NCBI GenBank assembly: GCA_039707655.1
Contig: CM077668.1
Coordinates: forward strand, 66,729,086-66,793,085
Source: Elymus sibiricus
Lineage: Eukaryota > Streptophyta > Magnoliopsida > Poales > Poaceae
Direction: 5' to 3'
DNA length: 64,000 nt
Numbering within the stretch: the stretch's first letter is position 1; every line of letters begins with the position of its first letter. Shown here piece by piece: positions 54,452-64,000 of the stretch. The position numbers and the translations under genes were made by a program. The notes under the pieces are model-generated. The model did not search any database. It worked only from the letters and a program-made list of their open reading frames with translations, and was not told where the DNA came from.

Positions 54452-57400
54452 ATGAGTGATCGTGCGTGGATGTACACCGGTCACACTAGTCAGAAAGACA
54501 TGACCCATGAATGGATAAGAAAAACCAAGGGGTTTGTGAGAGCCGCATTTGCAAATGGACAGGAAACAACCTGGTGCCCCTGTGTCGAGTGCGACAACTT
54601 TCATAAGAAGTCAGAGTTTGAAATGATCAAACACCTGCAGAAGTTGGGTTTTATGCCTAATTATACGGTCTGGACATTTCATGGTGAGTCTGCCCAACGT
54701 GCCAGAGCTGAGGAGGGCCGTCATCGCACCGACGAGCATGGTACCGGGATGGAAGACATGGTGGAAGACTTTGATGATGCTCGGGATTCGGACGATGAGA
54801 TGGAGGAATCTGCAAAAGCCTTCAATGATATGTTGGAGTCTTCAAAACGTCCTCTCCACGAGCACACTGAGCTTTGTCAGCTGGATGCCATCGCACAAGT
54901 AATGGCTCTGAAGGCTCAATTCAACTTGGGCAGAGAATGCTACGACGCGATGATGACACTATTTGGACGTTTTCTACCTAAAGGTCATGTAATGCCTGCA
55001 AACCTGTACCAGTCGGACAAAATCCTCCGTGTACTTAAGATGCCCTATGAGAAGATAGATGCCTGTGAGAAAGGATGTGCCTTATTTAGGCTTGAGTATG
55101 CGGACTTGAAGTATTGTCCCGTTTGCCAGTCTTCCAGGTATGTTGAGGTAGACAACGGTATGGGTGAGAAGAGTCAGACAAAAATCCCAGTTAATGTTCT
55201 TCGGTATATGCCAATCATACCAAGACTTCAACGTCTTTTCATGGTCGAAGAGACGGCCAGACAGATGACATGGCACAAATTGGGCAAAAGAACCGAACTA
55301 GATGCAGATGGGGAGCCGATGTTGGTACACACATCGGACGCTTTTGCGTGGAAGCGCTTCGATGCAATACATCATGCTAAAGCGGCAGATCCAAGGCATC
55401 CTCGAATCGCCATAAGCACGGATGGGTTCAATGTGTTTGGTATGATGGCAGCCCAATACAGTTGTTGGCCTGTATTTGTCATTCCACTCAATCTCCCCCC
55501 CGGACAGATTATGCAAAGAAAGAACATTTTCCTGACGTTGATAATTCTGGGGCCCAACTATCCAGGGAAGAGTATGAATGTGTACATGCAGCCGCTTAAG
55601 GATGAACTGCAAGAAGCTTGGGATAATGGGATCAAGACATACGACGCCGCTACAAAAAAACTTCCTAATGCGTGTGTGGTACATGTACTCGATGCATGAC
55701 TTGCCGGCGTATGCGCTATTCGTTGGCTGGTGTGTGCATGGAAGGTTCCCGTGCCCCACATGCAAGGCAGCTCTTGAGTTTCGTCGGCTGCAGGCGGGTG
55801 GCAAGTTTTCTTGCTTCGACATGCATAGACAGTTCCTGGATCCTCGCCATAAGTTCAGAAAAGACAAGAAGAACTTCATCAAAGGTAGAGTTGTCAAAAA
55901 CTCTGCACCACCTGCGTTGATAGGCCAACAGACCCTGGATCAGTTAAACTCTCTCGAGCCGGATCCAGAGCGTCCAGGGTATTTCAAGGGGTATAATTCG
56001 GAACACGCCTGGACTCACAAGACATGCTTGTGGGATCTGCCTTACTTCAAAGACCTCCTTTGCCCACACAACATCGACGTGATGCACACTGAAAAGAATG
56101 GCGGCGAGGCCCTCTTTGGTACATTGTTCGGCATAGAGGGGAAAACAAAGGATAATCCTAAGGCTAGAGTCGATCAGCAGGCTCTATGTGATAGACCACT
56201 ACAAAACATGCGACAACCGAAAGGAAACAAGAACTGGACGAAGCCAAAGGCACGGTTCAATCTTGGAAGGCCAGTTATGAGGGAAATACTCCTGTGGGTG
56301 AAAAATGAGTTGATGTTCCCCGATGGGTATGCAGCGAATCTAAAGAGGGGAGCGAGCCATGAAAAATTGAAAATATTTGGTCTCAAGAGTCATGATTGGC
56401 ACATATGGCTTGAGCGGGTAATGCCGGTGATGTTGCGTGGCTTTATCCCTGAGGATGAATGGCTAGTACTGGCAGAGCTGAGCTATTTCTTCCGTGTTCT
56501 TTGTGCGAAAGAACTATCGCCTGGCTTGCTAGAAGAACTGGAAGAGTTGGCGCCGGAGTTGATCTGCAAGTTAGAGAAGATCTTTCCACCGGGCTTCTTT
56601 AATCCAATGCAGCATTTGATTTTGCATCTCCCGACCGAGGCACGATTGGGGGGGCCCGAGCAGAATCGTTGGTGCTACGCAACTGAGAGGATGCAGAAGA
56701 CGCTTCGAGAAAAATGTAAAAATAAACGTCGAATTGAAGCATCGATGGCCGAGGCATTCATTACTGAGGAGGCGGCAAACTTCGTGACAGCACACTACGA
56801 AGCCAAAAATCGTCATTTGCATAATCCGAAGCCTCGGTACAATGCTGGCGACCCTAAAAAGGGTGGATCCAACCTCAGCCTATTCAAAGGGAAGCTCGCA
56901 CCAGCCGGTGCTTATACTTCCTTACCGTTGGATGTCGACGAATGGCGGACCATTACATTGTATATCTTGAACAACCTAACAGAAGTGCGGCCGTACATCG
57001 AGTAAGTTCTCGGTACATTGTTTCGCAACATCTAATTCCTTTGAACTGCTCTTATTCCCGGATATTTGATACAGTCGATACGTCGTCGAATTCTCGTATG
57101 GAGCGGTGATCCAAAAGGATTCCGTCGAAGAGTATGAGCTTCTGGCAATGCATGGAGGCGGCTATCCCGGTTTCATCTCTTGGTTCAAACAAACGGTAAT
57201 TTCCATTAGACCATTTCATTTCTTTGTCTAATTTCCGGCTAATGCAACAATCCTTTCGTATTAAACTTGTAGGCTAGTTCAGAGTCTATGGACGCCGAAT
57301 TGAGACAAGTCGCAAATGGTTTTGACTATAAGGTCCGTTCATTTGACAAATACGACATCAACGGGTATCGCTTTCGTACCTATGGCAAAGAGCTATCTAT

Positions 57401-58139
57401 GGCCGACCGAAAGTCTACAAATTGTTGTGTCTCTGCTATCGGCGAAGGAGGTACCGAGTATTATGGAAGAGTTGAAGCAATTTATGAACTTCTATTCTAT
57501 GGTGCAAACCCACCGAACGTCGTAGTCTTCAAATGTTATTGGTTCCAGCCGAAGGAGACTAGAAGGACTCATGAACATCTAGGGCTAGTCGAAATCAAAC
57601 AAAGCACCCATTTGGATGTTCCCGATGTCTATATTACGGCTCAACAGGCGACCCAAGTTTTCTATCTACCGTGGGCCTGCCAAACTGATCCAAATCTGAA
57701 TGGTTGGGATGTCGTTTATGAAGTGCTGCCACGTGTTAGACCACCTCCCCCCAATGAAGAGGATTATGATCCTCACATTAACCCAGACACATATGAAGGA
57801 GAATTCTTCCAAGAAACACGTCTTTCCAAAAAACGTTTCAAGAACCGCTCTACTTCACACCAGAACATTGAAGTAGACAGCAGCAGTGAATCCGAGCCTG
57901 AGCCGGAACAAGAAGAGCCGGAACAAGAAGAGCCAGAACAAGAAGAGGTTACTGCTGCGGATGACCTGTCAATGCTTGACCGATTACGTACAGGAGGCAT
58001 TCCACATGTTGATGCATTTATTGATGATGATGATGAGCACGTCATTACTGATAGTGATGATGATGATGATGCATTTATTGACCCCCAAGCATATATAGAC
58101 GATGATGATGCATTTATTAATGATGATGATGAAGATTAA
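54452..58139 (+). pseudogene. TNP2-type CACTA transposase, three exons, one frameshift
   Basis: Exon 1 54452-57001, exon 2 57075-57195, exon 3 57273-58139; donors gtaag and gtaat, acceptors atacag and ttgtag, phases compatible. An N-terminal Transpos_assoc-type domain (residues 1-75: MSDRAWMYTGHTSQKDMTHE, TWCPCVECDN) is followed by an acidic linker. Transposase_21 comes next, with CPVCQSSRY and STDGFNVFGMMAAQYSCWPV; the latter is the usual position of a catalytic Asp. DUF4218-like (NIDVMHTEKNGGEALFGTLF, PVMLRGFIPEDEW) and DUF4216-like (GYRFRTYGKE, YYGRVEAIYELLFYG) domains follow. The C-terminus is acidic with EPEQEEPEQEE and Asp-rich runs. At the seven-A run 55654-55660 the frame moves by +1, and the new frame reads NFLMRVWYMYSMHDLPAY. 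Otherwise it is intact. The enzyme would bind the subterminal repeats and cut the ends. Confidence 0.88.
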
Positions 58140-58286
58140 TATTATAGTTCATGCCAGGTATTCAATTATTATTATGTAAATATATATTATTAATTAGTTC
58201 ATGTTAGGTATTCAATTTTTTATTATGTTCATGATGATGATACACTTAAATTATATACATATTATTCATGTCAGGTATTCATTCTT
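58140..58286 (+). other. CACTA 3' flank of transposase gene
   Basis: AT-rich. The phrase ttcatgt[tc]aggtattcaat occurs three times (58148, 58199, 58265), a short tandem repeat just after the stop codon. Confidence 0.6.
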
Positions 58287-59040
58287 TAACCTAGGATAGC
58301 TCTAAAATGACCTATACTTAGCATTTATTCCTCCAAAATGAATTTATATGCTTAGCTAGCTCAAAAATTACATAACAACCTTAATTAGCTCCAAAATGAC
58401 CTATTTAACCTAGGATAGCTCTAAAATGACCTATACTTAGCATTTATTCCTCCAAAATGACTTAATATGCTTAGGTAGCTCAAAAATGACATAATAACCT
58501 TAATTAGCTCCAAAATGACCTATTTAACCTAGGATAGCTCTAAAATGACCTATACTTAGCATTTACTCCTCCAAAATGAATTTATATGCTTAGCTAGCTC
58601 AAAAATGACATAATAACCTTAATTAGCTCAAAAATGACCTATTTAACATATCATAGCTCTAAAATGACCTATACTTAGCATTTATTCCTCCAAAATGAAT
58701 TTATATGCTTAGCTAGCTAAAAAATGGACCTATTTAACCTTGGATAGCTCTAAAATGACCTATTTAACCTAGGATAGCTCTAAAATGACCTATACTTAGC
58801 ATTTATTCCTCCAAAATGACTTAATATGCTTAGCTAGCTCAAAAATGACATAATATGCTTAAGAAATGACCTATTTAGCTCCAAAATGACTTAATATGCT
58901 TAATTAGCTCAAAAATGGCATAATTACTTATGTTAGCACAAAATGACCTATACTTAGCTTTTTTAGTTCATTTATGATATACTTAGCATATTTAGGTCAA
59001 AAATGGCCTATTTACCTAGGTTAGCTCTAAAATGACACAA
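58287..59040 (+). repeat. ~119-bp tandem repeat with internal aaaatgacc words
   Basis: Units begin taacctaggatagctctaaaatgacc near 58287, 58406 and 58525; later units are shortened and rearranged to about 59040. Each unit has four to five copies of the subunit agct[cn]aaaatgac. Confidence 0.85.
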
Positions 59041-59084
59041 GTAAGCAATAAGAAGAAGAACAAGAAAAGGAGAAAAATTCTAGT

Positions 59085-59140
59085 CTTCTTCTTCTTCTTC
59101 TTCTTCTAGTCTTCTTCTTCTAACTTTCTTCTTTCTCATT
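59085..59140 (+). repeat. (TTC)n tract
   Basis: cttcttcttcttcttcttct and further copies, the complement of the (GAA)n tract at the other side of the transposase gene. Confidence 0.9.
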
Positions 59141-59511
59141 TTGCAGATTTGATTCACTTCACGGAAGCTTGCGTTCATGGAGTCCTTGTCCTTCCATTTT
59201 GTTTTGATTTTGTAGGATCAACAATGTGACACTTGCATATGTATGTATAGATGAATGAAACTTGCATATGTATGGATGAGACTTGCATATGTTTTGATTT
59301 GGTATGTGTTGGATGATCATATCCATATGGCTTGCATATTATTTGCATATGTGTTGTTTATTATGTGGTGGATGAGACATATTATGTGGTGGATAAGACA
59401 TAACGTTTTGCCTTATTATGTGATTCTGAATATATATATATGTGTGTGTTTGAATTTCTGTGAAAATGAATTGATATAAGAAAAAACAGAAAAAACAGTT
59501 GCTATATAGCC

Positions 59512-59960
59512 ACTTTGCCGTATGCTAGCAGACGGCAAAGAGGTTTGCCGTCTGTTAGCAGACGGCAAAGTGGGCACGTGGCAGCAGCCTGTGCAACCCG
59601 GGCTGGCCTATTTGGCCTCTTTGCCGTCTGCTGGCAGACGGCAAAGACCTTTGCTTCTTTGCCGTCTGCTGGCAGACGGCAAAGAGCCTGCGTTGGCCCA
59701 GCTGACGCATGACGTCAGCTGACGTCAGCTGCAGCTCTTTGCCGTCTGCTGGCAGATGGCAAAGAGCGCCGTTAGCCGCCTAACGGGGCTGGCACCTTTT
59801 GTCTGCCGTCCAGGTGCTTTGCCGTCTGCCAGCAGACGGCAAAGAGGCCTTTGCCGGCAGCCGTTCAGCCGGAGTGTTGGCCGTCTGCTGGCAGACGGCA
59901 AAGGCTTTGCCGTCCGCAAAGTATGCCTTTGCCATCTGCTATGGCAGACGGCAAAGCAGC
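59512..59960 (-). repeat. CACTA right subterminal palindromic repeats
   Basis: Units such as ctttgccgtctgctggcaga followed by cggcaaag, in both orientations, up to the terminus at 59974. Confidence 0.9.
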
Positions 59961-61135
59961 TGATTCCTGTAGTGAGTAGAATAGCTCTGATGTAAGTCTT
60001 GCGAGTACTTTGGATGAGTACTCACGGTTGCTTTGCTTCCCTTTTCCCCCATACCCGATTGCTGCGACCAGATGATGGAGCCCCGGAGTCAACCGCCCCA
60101 GTCGACGACTACTACTACACTTCTGGAGGAGCCTACTACTACGTGGAGACTGCTGACGACCAGGAGTAGTTAGGAGGCTCCCAGGTAGGAGGCATGCGCC
60201 TTTTCGATCCAGTGTTTTGTTTTGCCCCGCCTTTTTAAGGCCTATCTGTTTTACTTTTATATCTGTACTCAGATATCTAATGCTTTTGATGATGCTTGTA
60301 TGACTCAAGCTTATGTATTCGAGCCCTCGAGGCCCATGGCTTGTAATATAAAGCTTGTATTATTTTATTTTGAGTTTAGAGTTGTGTTGTGATATCTTCA
60401 AGTGAGTCCCTAGGCTTGATCGTGTGCATTTGCGTGTATGATTAGCGCACGGTCGGGCTGGAGGCGTCACACAAGTTATATGCACCTATTACGTGTTATG
60501 ATCCGCATACCCCAAGGTGACAATAATTGGGATTCTTTCCGGTGATTACTGTAGTTTGAGGAGTTCATGTATTCACTAAGTGCTAATGCTTTGTTCCAGT
60601 TCTCTATTAAAAGGAGGCCTTAATATCCCTTAGTTTCTCTATGGACCCCGCTGCCACGGGAGGGTAGGACAAAAGATGTCATGCAAGTTCTTATTATAAG
60701 CATGTATGACTATATACGGAATACATGCCTACATTACATTGATGAATTGGAGCTATTATGTATCGCCCTAGGTTGTGACTGTTATATGATGAATATCATC
60801 CAACATACTTATCATCACTGATCCAATGCCTACGACTTTCTCATATTGGTTTCTGCTAAGTTACTTTGTTGCTACTACTGTTACATTTACTACAAAACTG
60901 CTATTGTTACTGCTACCGTTACTATTGTTACTATTGCTACTGCTATCAAAATTATCATATTACTGTGCTACTAAATACTTTGCTGCAGATATTTTATCTC
61001 CAGGTGTGGTTGAATTGACAACTCAACTACTAATACTTGCAAATATTCTTTGGCTCCCGTTGTGTCGAATCAATAAATCTGGGTGAAATACTACCCGCGA
61101 AAACTGTTGCGATCCCCTATACTTGTGGGTTATCA

Positions 61136-61341
61136 AGACCTTTTTCTGGCACCGTTGCCGGGGAGCATAGCTCTATTTGTTGAGTCACTTGGGATTTATA
61201 TCTGTTGATCACTATCAAGAATCTGAAAGACTCTAGGACCAAGATCGTTCCCTCTAAGACGAGGGGAGGTAAGGAACTGCCATCTAGCTCTGCACTTGAT
61301 CACCTTCTGTTTTGAGTAGGCTTGCGACACCACCACCTATT
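61136..61341 (+). promoter_or_regulatory. Element S primer binding site and leader
   Basis: tggcaccgttgccgggga at 61147-61164 differs by one base from the tRNA-Asp-type site. The leader to the gag ATG is about 180 bp. Confidence 0.7.
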
Positions 61342-62888
61342 ATGCATTCTGATATGTCGCAAGTGATTGATGATACTACTTCTGCTATAGATGATACTAA
61401 TGATGATGCTAGTACTATGCTTGATAATACTATGCCGCTAGGTGAATTTCTTGATGAACAACTTGCTAAAGCTAAAGAAATTGAGAATGCTGAAATTAAT
61501 GAAACTTCTGAAAATTATGAATCACCTATTATGCCTAGTCCTCCTACTAGAGTTGAAATACCTGATGAACATTGCTTTGATAGAGAGACGGCTAGGGCCA
61601 TTCTTGCTTGTAAGGATAGAGATGAAGTTAAAACTTTGCTTGCCGAGTTGAAAGAAAAATCTATGAAGGAGAGAATGAAATATGATCCTAAGTTTGCTAC
61701 CTCTCCTATATTTGTTACTGATAAAGATTATGAATTCTCTGTTGATCCTGAGTTGATTACCTTGGTTGAATCTGATCCTTTTCATGGTTATGAAAATAAA
61801 ACTGTTGTGGCACACCTTACTAAATTGAATGACATTGCCACTTTATTTGCTCATGAGGAAAAAATTCGCTACTACTATATTCTTAAGTTGTTTCCCTTCT
61901 CATTAAAGGGTGATGCTAAGAAATGGTTTCATACTCTTGCTCCTGGTTGTGTGCGTAGTCCCTAGGATATGATATATTACTTCTCTGAAAAATATTTTCT
62001 TGCTCATAAGAAACAAGCTGCTTTACAGGAAATATTTAACTTCGTGCAAATTGAAGAACAGAATCTCCCTCAAGCTTGGGGAGGCTTCTCCAATTACTTA
62101 ATGCTTTGCATGATCATCCTCTTAAGAAAAATGAAATACTTGATATCTTTTATAATGGACTAACCGTTGCTTCTAGGGACTACCTAGATAGTTGTGCTGG
62201 TTGTGTTTTCAGGGAACGAACTATTGGACAAGCTGAAGAACAATTGAATAATATATTGAAGAATGATAATGAGTGGACACTTCCTGAACCGCCACCTAAG
62301 CCAACTCCGAAGAAGAGAGGTATTCTATTACTCAGTCCAGAAGATATGCAAGAAGCTAAGAAATCCATGAAAGAGAAGGGTATTAAATCTGAAGATGTTA
62401 AGAATCTACCACCTATTGAAGAAATACATGGTCTCGATACCCCGACACAGGTAGTAGAGGTAAATTCTCTCCGTAGATTCGACGAAGGTGATATTCCTTA
62501 TACTAAATCTGCTAGCCAGTGTTTAGATGAATTTGATAACTACATTGTTAAGCAAGATAATTTCAATATGCATGTCACAAATCAATTAAAAAGAAATGCC
62601 ATCATGATTGATCGCTTGAGTGATTTGAGATTTAGAATTGCTAATGATGTTAAGGGTTTAAGTAAACATGCTTCTATGGTTCAGACTCAGTTAGAACAAG
62701 TAGCTAAGTCACAAAATGATTTGCTTAATGAGATGAATAATAAAATGAATGATCGTGCTGTTAGAGTTGTTACTAGAGGAGGTAGAATGACTCAGGAACC
62801 TCTATATCCTGAAGGTCATCCCAAAAGAATTGAACAAGATTCTCAAAGAATTAATATAGATGTACCTAGTCCATCTAAGAAGAAATAG
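61342..62888 (+). pseudogene. Element S gag, two lesions
   Basis: The first in-frame ATG is at 61342 (MHSDMSQVIDDTTSAID). An acidic N-terminus leads to the capsid-type core HEEKIRYYYILKLFPFSLKG then AKKWFHTLAPG. An in-frame TAG at 61963 interrupts it; the frame continues as DMIYYFSEKYFLAHKKQ. Near 62083 one base is missing, and the gag goes on in the next frame as GRLLQLLNALHDHPLKKNEI, then FYNGLTVASRDYLDSCAG and a long helical tail (NQLKRNAIMIDRLSDLRFRI). A second TAG closes this frame at 62886, but the same frame continues into the protease part. No CCHC knuckle is seen. Confidence 0.85.
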
Positions 62889-62903
62889 AAAAATGATAGG
62901 ACT

Positions 62904-63941
62904 ATGCATGCTTCTAGTGAACCTGAGGTAGAAAAGCCTCCTGAGAATCATAATGATGTTTCTATTTCTAATGCTGAGACACAATCTGGTAATGAACATA
63001 CACCTAGTGAAAATGATAATGATATTCATGTTGATACTCAACCAAAAAATGATGTAGAAATAGAACCTGCAGCTGATCTTGATAACCCACCTCCTAAAAA
63101 TAAAAGATATGATAAAAGTGATTTTGTTGCCAGGAAACATGGAAAGGAAAGAGAACCATGGGTTCAAAAACCTAAGCCTTTTCCTACTAAACCGTCTAAG
63201 AATAAAGATGAGGAAGACTTTGAGTGCTTTGTTGAAATACTTAGACCTGTCTTTTTGCGTACTCGTTTGATTGATATGCTAAAAATGCCTCCTTATGCTA
63301 AATACATGAAAGATATTGTCACAAATAAAAGAAAGATACCTGAAGCAGAAATTTCCACTATGCTTGCAAATTATTATTTTAAGGGTGGAGTACCTAAGAA
63401 ATTAGGAGATCCAGGAATACCTACTATACCATGCTCCATTAAAAGAAATTATGTCAAAACTGATTTATGTGATTTAGGAGCCGGTGTTAGTGTTATGCCT
63501 TTCTCTTTATACAAAAGACTTGATTTGAGTAAGCTCACACCTACTGAAATATCTTTGCAAATGGCTGATAAATCAACTGCTATACCTATTGGAATTTGCG
63601 AGGATGTGCCCATTGTTGTTGCAAACGTTACTATCTTAACGGACTTTGTTATACTTGATATGCCCGAGGACGACAGCATGTCGATTATCCTTGGTAGACC
63701 CTTTTTGAACACTGCAGGTGCTGTTATTGATTGCAACAAAAGCAAGGTCACCTTCCATGTCAATGGTAATGAGCATACGGTTTATTTTCCGAAGAAACAA
63801 ACTTCAGTGAATGGTATTAATATTATCGAGAAAACCTCTACAATCACTATTGGAGGATTCAAATTTCCTCTTCCTTCTGTCAAAAAGAAATATGAGATCC
63901 TTATTGTTGGGGGAATGCATATCCCCGTTGAGGTAACTTAG
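62904..63941 (+). pseudogene. Element S aspartic protease region
   Basis: In phase with the gag frame after the TAG at 62886. A Pro/Asn-rich linker with PWVQKPKPFPTKP leads to a helical segment (CFVEILRPVFLRTRLIDMLK). The retropepsin is at about residues 185-290: TDLCDLGAGVSVMPFSLYKR (catalytic Asp in DLGA), IPIGICEDVPIVV and MPEDDSMSIILGRPFLNTAG. It ends at TAG 63939 without RT. In M2 the corresponding protease is followed by linker and RT, so the stop here either truncates pol or marks a gag-protease-only element; the window ends 59 bp later. Confidence 0.85.
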
Positions 63942-64000
63942 TGTTATACGAAATATCTTCGGTTTCATGTCACTCAGAAATAATTTGTTAATAAGACGTG
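63942..64000 (+). other. Element S sequence after protease stop
   Basis: 59 bp, AT-rich, no frame identified before the window edge. Confidence 0.4.

Larger units (their letters stand above)
52126..59974 (+). mobile_element. CACTA transposon, 7849 bp, nearly autonomous
   Basis: cactactggaatcag at 52126 and cctgtagtg at 59974 (inverted: cactacaggaatcag) with an exact 3-bp TSD agt (52123-52125 and 59975-59977). Both ends carry subterminal arrays of ctttgccgtctgct / agcagacggcaaag. It holds one TNP2-type transposase gene (54452-58139). No second (TNPA-like) gene is apparent. It sits in the intron between the two LTR exons of solo LTR O. Confidence 0.93.
50588..60169 (+). other. LTR-embedded exon pair, solo LTR O copy (intron holds a CACTA)
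   Basis: Exon 50588-50659 (72 nt) reads DSGTDVAPEDYFITDNSS onward to PAKLP, with the GC donor ccag|gcaagc. Exon 60072-60169 reads DGAPESTAPVDDYYYTSGG onward to VETADDQE and stops. The upstream exon is 18 nt shorter than in N and I, again a multiple of three, and the junction codon g|at is Asp as in I. The CACTA lies in the intron. Last codons differ from I by silent changes (aca/act, gcc/gct, gat/gac). Confidence 0.45.
44623..60471 (+). mobile_element. Solo LTR O (element N family), split by solo LTR I and a CACTA
   Basis: tgtgacatcccc ... gaggcgtcaca with an exact TSD caagt at 44618-44622 and 60472-60476. After removal of I (45265-49285) and the CACTA (52126-59974) about 3.97 kb remains, one LTR length, so it is a solo LTR. 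Sequence order matches the N LTRs read on the minus strand. Confidence 0.9.
43867..61135 (+). repeat. S 5' LTR, split by solo LTR O
   Basis: Starts tgatacgtctccatcgtatc and ends cttgtgggttatca at 61135. Sequence resumes at 60477 (tatatgcacc) after the duplicated caagt. Contains a hairpin and TATA near 44103-44197. Confidence 0.9.
43867..64000 (+). mobile_element. Element S, Athila-like Gypsy (plus strand), 3' end off-window
   Basis: 5' LTR 43867-61135 (about 1.4 kb after removing nested elements), preceded by gtaaa. It is followed by a tRNA-Asp-type primer site at 61147 and a gag-protease region to 63941. It inserted into M1 internal sequence. The 3' half and the second LTR are outside the window, so RT/integrase content is unknown. 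Confidence 0.88.

Noticed and set aside
55654..55660. Programmed -1 ribosomal frameshift at the A run in the CACTA transposase
   Set aside because: The downstream frame is +1 (or -2) relative to the upstream one, so a canonical -1 slippery site cannot connect them.

Overview
The window looks like intergenic chromosome sequence of a large-genome grass, most likely Triticeae (wheat, Aegilops or barley type). Evidence: eukaryotic introns, very low density of unique genes, and stacked plant transposons: Athila-like and chromovirus-like Gypsy LTR elements, CACTA, hAT, Mutator, PIF/Harbinger and LINE. Any family assignment rests on recall of Triticeae repeats and was not searched. Almost every base can be placed in a mobile element, and most boundaries are fixed by target-site duplications (TSDs) read directly here.

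Layout. 1-2479: right part of a PIF/Harbinger element carrying an intact two-exon trihelix/NAM-associated gene, inserted in a LINE (2480-4415). The LINE is also broken by a 903-bp hAT derivative (3258-4160, 8-bp TSD) and by a Mutator-like element (4416-6497) that holds a CACTA 5' end. 6498-8954: gene remnants (GRF zinc finger, Ulp1-like protease, a GC-rich first exon). 8955-43866: minus-strand LTR element M1 (3' LTR plus internal, other end outside the window), interrupted by a solo LTR (10414-11945) and by the complete minus-strand Athila-like element M2 (12595-41975, TSD cggaa). M2 contains element N (19518-30340, TSD agtag; 4-kb LTRs, integrase-bearing but lacking gag) and element F1 (30506-38887, plus strand, one long ORF of unknown function, itself split by an 863-bp solo LTR). 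43867-64000: plus-strand Athila-like element S (5' LTR, primer site, broken gag-protease). The S LTR is split by a 4-kb solo LTR O (44623-60471, TSD caagt), which holds another solo LTR I of the same family (45265-49285, TSD cccag) and a 7.85-kb CACTA (52126-59974, TSD agt).

Nothing here is a host pathway. The functional units are transposon genes: a PIF/Harbinger-type DNA-binding protein, LINE reverse transcriptase/RNase H, LTR gag-protease-RT-integrase and a TNP2-type CACTA transposase, mostly broken by stops or frameshifts.

The most interesting signals are: (1) two coding-like exons joined by a GC-AG intron inside the 4-kb LTR family, frame-compatible in all four copies; (2) a third ORF downstream of M2 pol, preceded by a diverged copy of LTR promoter sequence; (3) a hairpin with a compensatory base-pair change in every TGATACG-type LTR; (4) the unknown F1 protein, whose start codon was regenerated by a TSD next to a TATA-bearing solo LTR.
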